Positions 11,789-19,100 of a stretch of DNA of 20,865 nucleotides are shown here, piece after piece. Origin of the DNA: a virus; IMG/VR virus record IMGVR_UViG_3300043427_000924, positions 1 through 20,865 of that record; one strand, written 5' to 3'. Position numbers and translations under genes: made by a program. How positions within the stretch are numbered: the stretch's first letter is position 1; every line of letters starts with the position of its first letter. The notes beneath the pieces were generated by a model, which worked only from the letters and a program-made list of their open reading frames with translations, did no database searches and had not been told where the DNA came from.

Positions 11789-12123
11789 TGAAGGACAGTT
11801 GCTATAAAAAAGTAAAAGCACAGTACGATGTGTTCCCATCGGCAAGAGCGTCACAGGCTATAGCCAAGTGTCGCAAGCAGTCAGGTAATGTCGTTAAGTC
11901 CGAGAAGGGTACAAGCATAAAGAGATGGGAGAAAGAGAACTGGGTTGACACAAAAACGAATAAGCCTTGTGGGGCAGGAGGTAAAAATGAGTATTGCAGG
12001 CCAACAAAGAGAGTATCTGCACAGACTCCAAAGACGAAGAGCGAGATTAGCCCTGCAAAACTAGAGAGTAAGAAAAGAGAGAAGTCAATTGTGGGTATGG
12101 GTAACAGAGTAAAAAAAGTATAG
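11788..12123 (+). CDS. DUF5872-like small phage protein
   Basis: This 111-aa basic protein has two motifs I recall from DUF5872-like phage proteins: an N-terminal DSCYKKVKAQYDVFPSARAS followed by KCRK, and a central KRWEKENWVDTKTNKPCGAG with NEYCRPTKRVS. The Cys/Lys/Arg pattern suggests a small metal-binding or nucleic-acid-binding module. Its ATG overlaps the TAA of the upstream gene (TAATG). The two proteins are likely co-produced and may work together in the virion. Function is not established. Confidence 0.75.
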   Translation: MKDSCYKKVKAQYDVFPSARASQAIAKCRKQSGNVVKSEKGTSIKRWEKENWVDTKTNKPCGAGGKNEYCRPTKRVSAQTPKTKSEISPAKLESKKREKSIVGMGNRVKKV

Positions 12124-12125
12124 CT

Positions 12126-12299
12126 ATGAGCATAATGACAAAAAGCAGAGGTATAGGTGATACTATTGAAAAAATCACAAAAGCTACCGGTGTAAAAAAA
12201 ATTGTCGAGGTAGTATCAAAAGTTACAGGAGAAGACTGTGGCTGTGAACAAAGAAGAGACGCATTAAATAGATTATTTCCATATAATAATAACAAATAA
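12126..12299 (+). CDS. Short conserved-looking protein with CGC motif
   Basis: A 57-aa frame runs from ATG 12126 to TAA 12299, overlapping the next ATG as TAATG. It has a helical N-terminus (GIGDTIEKITKATGVKKIVE), then EDCGCEQRRDALNRLFPYN. The CGC-x-x-R-R-x-x-x-L-N-x-L-F-P ending is like small proteins I recall from Bacteroidota phage structural modules. Function unknown; the CGC could coordinate a metal. Confidence 0.65.
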   Translation: MSIMTKSRGIGDTIEKITKATGVKKIVEVVSKVTGEDCGCEQRRDALNRLFPYNNNK

Positions 12300-12796
12300 T
12301 GGCAAACGTAAGAATCCAACCAAGCAGAGCATTGGCAATTGTAAAATCAAACAATGCTGACATACCATATCCGGCAGTAAATACAAGTGGTACTTCAGGT
12401 GCTGTTGTTGCAAACTATCTAGTTGATGCGACTAAGGATTTTCAAGCATTAAATGTTTATCCTGGTGATATTGTTTATAATACACAAACAGGATTAGCTG
12501 CTACAGTTACAGAAGCAGCAGTTACAGGTGCAACAGATAGAGTAAAGCTTAATGCTGACATATTTTTAGCTGCCAATACCTATGTTATTTACCAATCAAG
12601 CCCAATGGCAGGAGGTCAGAATACAGGAGCTATTCTGTATGTTGGTGTGGCTGGGGATATTGTAGTTACAACAGCAGGGAATGACATTGTTACATTTAAA
12701 AATGCTTATGGATTTATGCCAATACAAGTATTAAAACTATGGGACACTTATGGTGCAGATTCAACATCAGCAACTGACATATTGGCTCTTTGGTAA
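12299..12796 (+). CDS. Small virion protein, beta-rich (head or decoration candidate)
   Basis: This 165-aa protein is rich in Thr, Ala, Val and Gly, with regular beta-strand alternation and almost no charge in the C-terminal half. Motifs such as YPGDIVYNTQTGLAATVTEA and the C-terminal AGDIVVTTAGNDIVTFKN and FMPIQVLKLWDT to ILALW recur, as I recall, in small structural proteins of environmental phages. It is probably a decoration or minor tail/head protein. It starts the run of larger virion genes after the small basic cluster. Confidence 0.7.
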   Translation: MANVRIQPSRALAIVKSNNADIPYPAVNTSGTSGAVVANYLVDATKDFQALNVYPGDIVYNTQTGLAATVTEAAVTGATDRVKLNADIFLAANTYVIYQSSPMAGGQNTGAILYVGVAGDIVVTTAGNDIVTFKNAYGFMPIQVLKLWDTYGADSTSATDILALW

Positions 12797-12807
12797 AATA
12801 TAATAAA

Positions 12808-13170
12808 ATGACAACAACATTAACAACAACAACTATGTCTATATCAGGAGGAGGAGCGCCATCAGCTTCAATGATACCCTATAATAATACTATTTCAGGG
12901 TTGACAGCTACAAATGTTCAAAGTGCTATTGACGAATTAGCGACTGAGTTTCTTTATACAGTTGAGCTTGTAGATGCACTTACAGTTGATTTTTATGCAC
13001 CTTACGATCTAAAAATAAATACTATAACTAATATTTTTAATGCACCTGTTATAACTATACAAGATGATGGGGTAGCCTATGTGTTAACTAATACAATTAT
13101 AAAAGGAAGTAAGATTACCGTTACAGCATCAGTCGCTGGAGCTGTAAATCTTAATATAACAAAAGCATAG
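12808..13170 (+). CDS. Beta-rich virion protein, fibre-like N-terminal motif
   Basis: The 120-aa protein is read from ATG 12808. A TTG at 12790 would give six more residues but overlaps the previous gene, so ATG is preferred. IPYNNTISGLTATNVQSAID near residues 23-42 is a motif often seen in phage fibre and structural proteins ahead of trimerising or beta domains. The rest is beta-rich (LTVDFYAPYDLKINTITNIF; SKITVTASVAGAVNLNITK). It is likely a minor tail or adhesin component. Confidence 0.65.
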   Translation: MTTTLTTTTMSISGGGAPSASMIPYNNTISGLTATNVQSAIDELATEFLYTVELVDALTVDFYAPYDLKINTITNIFNAPVITIQDDGVAYVLTNTIIKGSKITVTASVAGAVNLNITKA

Positions 13171-13172
13171 TT

Positions 13173-13790
13173 ATGAATACTACATATATAAAAGCAACAG
13201 CAGCAGGTGGCGGTACTACACTTAGCACGGCACAGCTAATGAAAACAGGGCAAACAACGTCTTACAGAACGGGCGATGATGGCGATTTAGAATCAGGTCG
13301 AAATGTTGATTTTTTTACACTTGCTGAAAATAATCCTTTTGGGAATACAAATAGATTTACTGATGAATTAGGCGGTCAGACTTATACAAATAATATTGTA
13401 ATTGATTGGTCAACTTATAATGGTAGTACGGTTTTGGGGTGGAGAAGGACGGCACTTACTGCGAGTATAGTTGTTTGGACAGCAGCAATAGATGGAGCAT
13501 TAGCAGTAAGCATAGGAACATTTACAACAGGTTGGAGATTGCCAAACATTAACGAACTATATAGTATAAAACAAATAAAAAATACTATTAATGTTTTAAA
13601 CTATGCCCCTTTTAATTTAATACCTGCAATAGTAGGTGCTTTATGGTCATCTACAAAAGAGGCAGGAAGCACGACAAATTCTTTAAGGTTAATCACAACG
13701 GTTGGAACAATAGACTCACAAGGGTCCGCAACAAGTGCAAATTACATTCCCTGCCGCACTTTTACAGTAACAGGAACAACACTTTCATAA
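13173..13790 (+). CDS. DUF1566/Lcl-like adhesin with C-type-lectin-like domain
   Basis: The 205-aa protein carries the DUF1566 hallmark: TGWRLPNINELYSI at residues 119-132 and ALWSSTKEAGSTTNSLRLIT at 156-175, ending YIPCRTF. DUF1566 domains, and the related Fib_succ_major domains of Bacteroidota, adopt C-type-lectin-like folds and occur in surface adhesins. The N-terminal part has a short linker (TLSTAQLMKTGQTTSYRTGD) also typical of this class. In a phage this is a receptor-binding candidate. It lies between two beta-rich virion genes with gaps of a few bases. Confidence 0.7.
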   Translation: MNTTYIKATAAGGGTTLSTAQLMKTGQTTSYRTGDDGDLESGRNVDFFTLAENNPFGNTNRFTDELGGQTYTNNIVIDWSTYNGSTVLGWRRTALTASIVVWTAAIDGALAVSIGTFTTGWRLPNINELYSIKQIKNTINVLNYAPFNLIPAIVGALWSSTKEAGSTTNSLRLITTVGTIDSQGSATSANYIPCRTFTVTGTTLS

Positions 13791-13807
13791 CATAAAAAAA
13801 TAATAAA

Positions 13808-14041
13808 ATGACATACAAGTTTCCACAATTTCAAGTCGAAATTACAGACCCTGCAATTAGTATAAACCTTAACACAATTTCAGATAAGGCAATTGATAAA
13901 CTTTTGGGTGTTGATGTTCTTTTAAATACCAATTATGCCTCTTTTGGCGTGCGTGCTGAAAATATGCCTTATACCGACACTTGGGACGATGCAGATGTAC
14001 CCGATATGGTTAATGTTTGGTTAGCTCAATACGCTATTTAA
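13808..14041 (+). CDS. Small hypothetical virion-module protein
   Basis: The 77-aa acidic protein has an N-terminal strand (MTYKFPQFQVEI), a helix (TISDKAIDKLLGVDVLLNT) and a C-terminal segment with TDTWDDADVPDMVNVWLAQY. It has no membrane segment or Cys. It sits between the lectin-like and concanavalin-like adhesin genes and may be a chaperone or adaptor for one of them. No family is recognised. Confidence 0.65.
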   Translation: MTYKFPQFQVEITDPAISINLNTISDKAIDKLLGVDVLLNTNYASFGVRAENMPYTDTWDDADVPDMVNVWLAQYAI

Positions 14042-14044
14042 TAT

Positions 14045-14845
14045 ATGGGAGTTTATATTAAAGCAAGAACAACTGCTCCACCTCTTGACCCTGATGCGCA
14101 GGCTTTCATTACGGCAGCAGGCATAACAGATAATACGCAAAAGACTGCGATAAATACTTTAGTAGTTAGTCTTAAAGGCTACGGTATTTGGACTAAGATG
14201 AAAGCGATATATCCCTTTGTTGGCGGTACTGCTACTACGCATAAATGGAATTTAAAAGACCCACAAGATACTAATGCAGCTTATCGACTTTCTTTTATAG
14301 GTGGATGGACACATAGCAGTACAGGTGCAACTCCTAATGGTGTAAATTCCTATGCTAATACATTTTTAATTCCTAATTCTGTTTTAATTCAAAATAGCAC
14401 TCACATTTCATATTATAGTAGAACAAATAGCAATTTAACAGAAGTTGAAATTGGTGCAGCAAATGGACCTAATGCAACTGATAATAAATTAGTTTTAGAA
14501 ATTAGAACAAGTGGAGTTACTTATTATAATATAAATTCAACAAATATTTACTTGCAAGCTTTAGATACTGATTCAAGAGCATTTTATATTGGTAATAGAA
14601 CAGCTTCAAATGTTGTAAACGGATGGCGTAATAGTTCTAAAATTGTAACAGGTACAACAGCATCAACAACTCCTTCAACTGCAAATGTATATTTAGGTGC
14701 TTTTAATAGAACATCTTCGGTTGCAGTATATTCAACAAAACAATGCGCATTCGCATCATTGGGCGATGGCTTAACGGATACAGATGCAGGTAATTTGTAC
14801 ACAGCTGTTCAGACATTTAACACAACTTTAGGCAGACAAATATGA
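14045..14845 (+). CDS. Tail-associated adhesin, concanavalin/LamG-like
   Basis: The 266-aa protein has a helical N-terminus (AQAFITAAGITDNTQKTAIN). A beta-rich domain with MKAIYPFVGGTATTHKWNLK and LSFIGGWTHSSTGATPNGVN follows, and long stretches of alternating strands continue to the C-terminus (NVYLGAFNRTS; TDTDAGNLYTAVQTFNTTLG). This is the pattern of jelly-roll, concanavalin-like carbohydrate-binding domains in phage tail proteins, including the closing helix. It probably binds host surface glycans. The neighbouring DUF1566-like protein would give the virion two candidate binding domains. Its stop overlaps the next ATG as ATGA. Confidence 0.65.
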   Translation: MGVYIKARTTAPPLDPDAQAFITAAGITDNTQKTAINTLVVSLKGYGIWTKMKAIYPFVGGTATTHKWNLKDPQDTNAAYRLSFIGGWTHSSTGATPNGVNSYANTFLIPNSVLIQNSTHISYYSRTNSNLTEVEIGAANGPNATDNKLVLEIRTSGVTYYNINSTNIYLQALDTDSRAFYIGNRTASNVVNGWRNSSKIVTGTTASTTPSTANVYLGAFNRTSSVAVYSTKQCAFASLGDGLTDTDAGNLYTAVQTFNTTLGRQI

Positions 14846-15066
14846 TACAAGTAGGACTTTTAACAGAATCGCAAAAAAATGAGCTTGTCGGTCAGCTTTA
14901 CGATGAGGATAGTTTTTTTAATCCCATAACTGACCTATCAGACAACTGGATAATTTCAGTTGAGGAAATGGAATTTTGCGTAAATCCTGAATTTCAATGG
15001 GTAAAAACCTTACCTTTGATTGAATATAAACCTAAACCATCGCCACCATTTCCACCAGTAGAATAA
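14842..15066 (+). CDS. Small protein, paralogue of the one at 15694-15885
   Basis: This 74-aa protein begins IQVGLLTESQKNELVGQLYD and ends WVKTLPLIEYKPKPSPPFPP. It aligns along its whole length with the 63-aa protein at 15694: shared VGLL, an F-x-P-I core, W-(I/V), a WVK(T/Y)LP(L/I)IEYK ending. A Pro-rich tail is unique to this copy. The two copies flank the peptidoglycan hydrolase-like gene. Function unknown; they may be assembly or regulatory partners. Confidence 0.7.
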   Translation: MIQVGLLTESQKNELVGQLYDEDSFFNPITDLSDNWIISVEEMEFCVNPEFQWVKTLPLIEYKPKPSPPFPPVE

Positions 15067-15692
15067 TGAAAGCATTTCAACAGATACTTAAAGACAGAGG
15101 ATACTACAGCGGTGCCATTGACGGCATAATCGGTCCTCTTAGCCTTGCAGGAGCCAAGCAATGGATTGATGCGGAGATGAATATCAGAGGATGGGTTAAG
15201 CCTGTCAATGACCTTGTATGGATTCGTACAGACCAAAGCTTCGATAATAAGTTTTCAGATTACTGCATTAGGTTCAATAATCGAGTCGCTGATATGGTAT
15301 TTGAATGCACTACTACGCCAGGAGACTATTACATCTTCAATCCGCTCACCGTTGGCGGTATTACAGGTGCAGCAGTAGCTTGTGAGCAACAAGTAATTGG
15401 GTCTCATAAATTCATAACATCTCCAAACTGGAAGTCTTTATGGTTAGGTGCGCCTTATTTTATGCAAGTCGGTGCCATTGAGATTTATAGAGATGGTAAC
15501 AAAGACCGAAAAATTGATAAGGGTATAAAGACTCGTGGTTGGTATGGAATAAACTTTCACAGGATGGGATTAGGAGCTTTTTTGGATAACTGGTCAGCAG
15601 GATGTCACGGACCAAAAGATAATATTTGGTTCGAAGCTGTCAAGATATTTAAAAATAATGCATTGTACAACTATACATTAATCGAACTATGA
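15066..15692 (+). CDS. Endolysin-like: peptidoglycan-binding plus YkuD-like catalytic domain
   Basis: The 208-aa protein starts with a peptidoglycan-binding repeat (residues about 2-34: FQQILKDRGYYSGAIDGIIG and PLSLAGAKQWI). The C-terminal domain has NFHRMGLGAF followed by NWSAGCHG, giving H165, S177 and C180. This matches the H...S-x-G-C arrangement of L,D-transpeptidase/YkuD-like enzymes. In phages such proteins are thought to act on cell-wall cross-links as lysins or tail-associated hydrolases. The usual HG and (S/T)xGC(I/V)R wording is altered, so enzymatic activity is not certain. It has no signal peptide, which fits holin-dependent release, and holin-like genes follow. Confidence 0.7.
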   Translation: MKAFQQILKDRGYYSGAIDGIIGPLSLAGAKQWIDAEMNIRGWVKPVNDLVWIRTDQSFDNKFSDYCIRFNNRVADMVFECTTTPGDYYIFNPLTVGGITGAAVACEQQVIGSHKFITSPNWKSLWLGAPYFMQVGAIEIYRDGNKDRKIDKGIKTRGWYGINFHRMGLGAFLDNWSAGCHGPKDNIWFEAVKIFKNNALYNYTLIEL

Positions 15693-15693
15693 G

Positions 15694-15885
15694 ATGCTTG
15701 TTGGATTACTTGATGAGGATGAGAAAACCTACCTATCAAATAAATATTATGAACAGTATAAAAAATTCACACCAATATTAACTATAGATGGTGATTGGGT
15801 ATTACCTTTGCATCAGATATATGACAATACCGATATTGATTGTTGGTGGGTAAAATATCTCCCAATTATTGAATATAAAATATAA
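15694..15885 (+). CDS. Small protein, paralogue of the one at 14842-15066
   Basis: The 63-aa protein MLVGLLDEDEKTYLSNKYYE...WWVKYLPIIEYKI shares the layout of its neighbour at 14842-15066 but lacks the Pro-rich tail. It starts 1 nt after the stop of the endolysin-like gene, so both flank and probably co-translate with it. Function unknown. Confidence 0.7.
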   Translation: MLVGLLDEDEKTYLSNKYYEQYKKFTPILTIDGDWVLPLHQIYDNTDIDCWWVKYLPIIEYKI

Positions 15886-15890
15886 TAACC

Positions 15891-16196
15891 ATGATTTTTC
15901 TTCAAGCAGAACCACTCCCCTCGTATCTAACATCACTCGCAAATTATGGTGTACTTGGCATTTTTGCCATCCTAATGATCGCCTTAATTTATTTCATGGG
16001 TAAACAATTCTTTGTATGGCACAAGAAAAATGAGAACAGGATACAAGAGCTTGAGAAAAAACTTGAAGAATATTTATCAGAAGACAGATCAAAACTTCTA
16101 GAAACAGTAGCATCAAATAATCATGTGATAGAGAACAATACGTCAATGATGAAAAAGCTGCTGAATCTTGTTGAAAGAATGGAAAAAGCACACTAA
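15891..16196 (+). CDS. Holin-like protein, one membrane segment plus coiled coil
   Basis: The 101-aa protein has one hydrophobic segment at residues about 17-37 (NYGVLGIFAILMIALIYFMG). A long charged helix follows (about 42-100: ENRIQELEKKLEEYLSEDRS and MKKLLNLVERMEK). One membrane segment with a charged coiled-coil tail is the layout of BhlA/UviB-type holin-like proteins. It lies next to the endolysin-like gene and a second membrane protein, forming a lysis cassette. Confidence 0.65.
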   Translation: MIFLQAEPLPSYLTSLANYGVLGIFAILMIALIYFMGKQFFVWHKKNENRIQELEKKLEEYLSEDRSKLLETVASNNHVIENNTSMMKKLLNLVERMEKAH

Positions 16197-16197
16197 T

Positions 16198-16656
16198 ATG
16201 AAGCCAAGAAAAAAATTTAAAGACACAAAAGTTGGTAAGTTCCTAACGGAGAAAGCCCCAAAAATCATTCAAACCATCGGTGATGTCCTACCAAGTAATG
16301 GGACATTGGGCATTGTGAAGAATTTGATAAATCTATCCGATGAACTGACTGATGAAGATAAGGAAATTGCAAAGAAGGATTTAATTGAAATGGAGCAGAT
16401 AATGCTCAAGGATAGAGAGTCAGCAAGAAATAGAGAAGTAGAGATAGCAAAACTGCAAAAGATTGATATCCTGTTTTACCTTACAGGACTAGTAGGTCTA
16501 GCATCGTTCTGTTTTATGATTTATGCAATCGTGTACCTTACAATACCAACAGATAATAAAGAAGTATGGATCCATCTTATCGGTATCACTGAAGGTATTG
16601 TAATCTCAATATTCGGTTATTATTTTGGTAGTTCAATTAAAAGAAATTCAAATTAA
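16198..16656 (+). CDS. Holin-like protein, two C-terminal membrane segments
   Basis: The 152-aa protein is read from ATG 16198, just after the previous stop; an upstream TTG at 16168 overlaps that gene and is less likely. The N-terminal 85 residues are charged and helical. Two membrane segments follow at about 90-115 and 123-143, ending in SSIKRNSN. Two C-terminal helices closing with a YYFGSS-type motif are a recurring layout of phage holins. It probably forms the lysis pore or regulates the neighbouring holin-like protein. Confidence 0.7.
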   Translation: MKPRKKFKDTKVGKFLTEKAPKIIQTIGDVLPSNGTLGIVKNLINLSDELTDEDKEIAKKDLIEMEQIMLKDRESARNREVEIAKLQKIDILFYLTGLVGLASFCFMIYAIVYLTIPTDNKEVWIHLIGITEGIVISIFGYYFGSSIKRNSN

Positions 16657-16661
16657 ATCAA

Positions 16662-16895
16662 ATGGAAAAGAATTACGTTTTACAAGAAGAGCTTGATAAA
16701 ATTCAAGCAATGAATGCAGAATTTGCTAAAGCAAAGATGGCATTGGGAGAATTAGAGTTAAACAAGCAAGGAATTCTAGGACAGATTAACGCTATGCGCC
16801 AAGAGTTTTCTGAATATGAAAGAATGTTAATTTCAAAATATGGCCAAGACTCTGTGATAAATTTACAAACAGGGGAGGTCACCAAAAAAACATAA
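16662..16895 (+). CDS. Small coiled-coil protein
   Basis: The 77-aa protein is almost entirely a coiled coil (LQEELDKIQAMNAEFAKAKM and QGILGQINAMRQEF), with a short tail YGQDSVINLQTGEVTKK. I recall very similar tails in small proteins of Bacteroidota phages near lysis genes, but no function. It may be a spanin-like or tail-fibre assembly partner. Confidence 0.65.
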   Translation: MEKNYVLQEELDKIQAMNAEFAKAKMALGELELNKQGILGQINAMRQEFSEYERMLISKYGQDSVINLQTGEVTKKT

Positions 16896-16898
16896 ATA

Positions 16899-18032
16899 AT
16901 GGCAAAGATAAGTACATACGCTACTACACCACCTGCTCTTGGTGATATGCTCATTGGCACTGATGTCAATGACATGAACAGCACTAAGAATTTCACTATA
17001 GGAAGTTTGTTATCCATCCCTGGATCAACAGCATATGTGCCTTATACTGGTGCCTTATACAATGTTAATTTAGGGGGTAATGACATTACTGCATTAGGAT
17101 TTATAGTACCTGGTGGGCTAGGAACTGATTTCTTAAAAGCTGATGGGTCACTTGATAATACTTCTTATTTGTCTACATCCACTGCCGCATCAACTTATGT
17201 ACCATATACTGGAGCAACATCAAATGTAAACTTAGGATTACTTAAACTCACGGCTAATAGTTTAGAGATAACTACAGATGATGTTATAATGCAAGGTATT
17301 CAATGCTTCTCTGGTGATTTCTTCGCAATAGGTAGTAATGGATGGTTAAGATCAGGGTTTTTAGTTGACTTTGCTAATAATAATTATTATTTAGGTGATT
17401 ACCAAATTAACAATAATGGAACATTCATCCATGTTGATGATACTAATCAGCAGATTGTAATAAGTGGAGCAATAAAAACAAATGGGTCTGTAGGCGCTCC
17501 AGGAAACATCCTTGTTAGCCAAGGCGCTGCGACTTCTCCAACTTGGGCAGTGCCAGCTTATTTGGTTCCTATTTATGGGTCATTTTATGATACAACAATT
17601 CAGGGGACTGCTGGTACAACGCAAGAACTAATGCAGTTTAACTCAACTGACTTATCTTATGGTGTGTCAATTGTAAATGATGCTTTTGGAGATCCTAACG
17701 AAATAACATTTGCTCATACAGGAATCTATAACATACAGTTCTCTGCACAGCTTAAAAAGACAGGTGGTGCAGGAGCTACTATTTTCTACATATATCTAAT
17801 AAAAGATGGAATTGCTGTTCCGAACTCAGCCACAGCAGTAACGCTTGAGAATAATGGGGACTTATTGGTTGCTGCATGGAACTGGTATATTGACATTCCA
17901 AGCACTCCATCTTACTGCCAAATAGGGTGGTACGCAAATAATGCTAATGGAGAATTGCATTATGACGCATCACCTGTGGTTGGTATACCAGCTATCCCAT
18001 CAATAATATTGACAGTTAATAAAATAGCATAA
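16899..18032 (+). CDS. Fibre-like protein with C-terminal jelly-roll
   Basis: The 377-aa protein has an N-terminal anchor region, then two copies of a beta unit beginning (A/T)YVPYTGA (residues about 46-52 and 100-106), each followed by NVNLG. A beta-rich shaft contains LKADGSLDN-type motifs common in phage fibres. The C-terminal third (about 230-377) is a jelly-roll of C1q/TNF-like type (ITFAHTGIYNIQFSAQLKKT and a final IILTVNKI). These domains usually trimerise and bind host surface ligands. It is the largest adhesin-like gene before the packaging genes. Confidence 0.7.
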   Translation: MAKISTYATTPPALGDMLIGTDVNDMNSTKNFTIGSLLSIPGSTAYVPYTGALYNVNLGGNDITALGFIVPGGLGTDFLKADGSLDNTSYLSTSTAASTYVPYTGATSNVNLGLLKLTANSLEITTDDVIMQGIQCFSGDFFAIGSNGWLRSGFLVDFANNNYYLGDYQINNNGTFIHVDDTNQQIVISGAIKTNGSVGAPGNILVSQGAATSPTWAVPAYLVPIYGSFYDTTIQGTAGTTQELMQFNSTDLSYGVSIVNDAFGDPNEITFAHTGIYNIQFSAQLKKTGGAGATIFYIYLIKDGIAVPNSATAVTLENNGDLLVAAWNWYIDIPSTPSYCQIGWYANNANGELHYDASPVVGIPAIPSIILTVNKIA

Positions 18033-18253
18033 TGGATGTAAGGAAGATATCGATAGGTGCTGATTATAAGAACGCAATGCATTATGTTGTCGGACAGAAA
18101 GTCTTAGGCGACACCAATGAGATTCATCTTATAAGAAGAGACCAATCGGGAGCTATCCGAATCTACATAGTAAATAAGAAGCAGGAAGTAGTCCTGTGGA
18201 AAGAGTTTAATGATACTATTCCAATTTCAATCGAATTTAATATAGATTTTTAA
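18032..18253 (+). CDS. Small beta-rich protein
   Basis: The 73-aa protein is strand-rich: IHLIRRDQSGAIRIYIVNKK and EVVLWKEFNDTIPISIEFN. There is no membrane segment. Its ATG overlaps the previous stop as TAATG and its stop overlaps the next ATG, so it is translationally coupled to the double GroES-fold gene. No family recognised. Confidence 0.65.
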   Translation: MDVRKISIGADYKNAMHYVVGQKVLGDTNEIHLIRRDQSGAIRIYIVNKKQEVVLWKEFNDTIPISIEFNIDF

Positions 18254-18825
18254 TGAAATCACCGACTCAGTTTATAGTAAAGCCTGTAAATGGGAGTCGA
18301 TATAACAACACAAAAAGCATAGCTGGTGTTGAGTTCATTGTAAATACCTCTGAGGAGGAGTCAAAGTTCTCAAATCGTTATGCTGAGGTTATAGAGACAC
18401 CTATAGATTACAGCGGTCCAATAAGACCAGGAGATACCTTAATCGTCCACCATAATGTCTTTAAGTTTTACAATGACATTAAGGGTAGACGCAAAAGCGG
18501 TAAGAGCTTTTTTAAGGAGGACCTGTTCTTTATTGATGAAGAGCAGTTTTTTTTATATAAGAGTGATGGAAAGTGGCAAGCATATGATAGGTATTGTTTC
18601 GTAAAACCTATTCCTGCTGAAGAGAGTTATATAAAGAAACCGTTCACACTTGAGCCTTTGATGGGTACGATGAAGTACCCTAATGAATATTTAAAAAGTA
18701 AAGGTGTCAACGAAGGAGATACCGTGTGCTTTGCCCCTAACGGTGAGTACGAATTTGAAATTGATGGTGAAAAGCTATATAGGATGTATGACCATTTTGT
18801 GACAATGAAACTTAATCCGGTATGA
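18253..18825 (+). CDS. GroES-fold protein, probably two tandem barrels
   Basis: The 190-aa protein reads like two GroES-type beta-barrels. Domain 1: FIVKPV near residues 7-12, SIAGVEFIV (22-30), then IRPGDTLIVHHNVFKF (57-72). Domain 2: YCFVKPI near 114-120, GVNEGDTVCFAPNGEYEFEI (151-170) with LYRMYDHFVTM (175-185). The GD-T-hydrophobic motif followed by a hydrophobic strand recurs in both halves, as in GroES. The basic insertion GRRKSGKS (78-85) is unlike GroES. It lies directly upstream of the terminase genes, so a structural or assembly role is as likely as co-chaperonin activity. Confidence 0.55.
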   Translation: MKSPTQFIVKPVNGSRYNNTKSIAGVEFIVNTSEEESKFSNRYAEVIETPIDYSGPIRPGDTLIVHHNVFKFYNDIKGRRKSGKSFFKEDLFFIDEEQFFLYKSDGKWQAYDRYCFVKPIPAEESYIKKPFTLEPLMGTMKYPNEYLKSKGVNEGDTVCFAPNGEYEFEIDGEKLYRMYDHFVTMKLNPV

Positions 18826-19100
18826 GCAACAGAGAGCTAAAACTTAAAATAATAAACTCTGGATACAAAGCCATAGAGGAATTGATAAAGGTTGCAGAGG
18901 AGAGTATTGTCACCCACGAAGAGGGCGATATATCAGCAGATAAGTTAAAGAATGCAGCAGCATCTAAGAAGTTGGCAATATTTGATGCATTTGAAATACT
19001 CAGTAGAATAGAATCCGAGAAAGAATCTCTTGATTATATAGAGAGAGGTATTAGTAAAGTAGACTCAAAACAAGGCTTTGCAGAAAGACGATCAAAATAG
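18822..19100 (+). CDS. Candidate small terminase subunit
   Basis: The 92-aa protein is predicted mostly helical (LKIINSGYKAIEELIKVAEE; LKNAAASKKLAIFDAFEILS; a charged C-terminus). It sits immediately upstream of and overlaps the large terminase gene, starting with an ATGA overlap from the previous gene. Position and helical composition fit a small terminase subunit. No clear helix-turn-helix is seen, so this is a positional inference. Confidence 0.5.
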   Translation: MSNRELKLKIINSGYKAIEELIKVAEESIVTHEEGDISADKLKNAAASKKLAIFDAFEILSRIESEKESLDYIERGISKVDSKQGFAERRSK

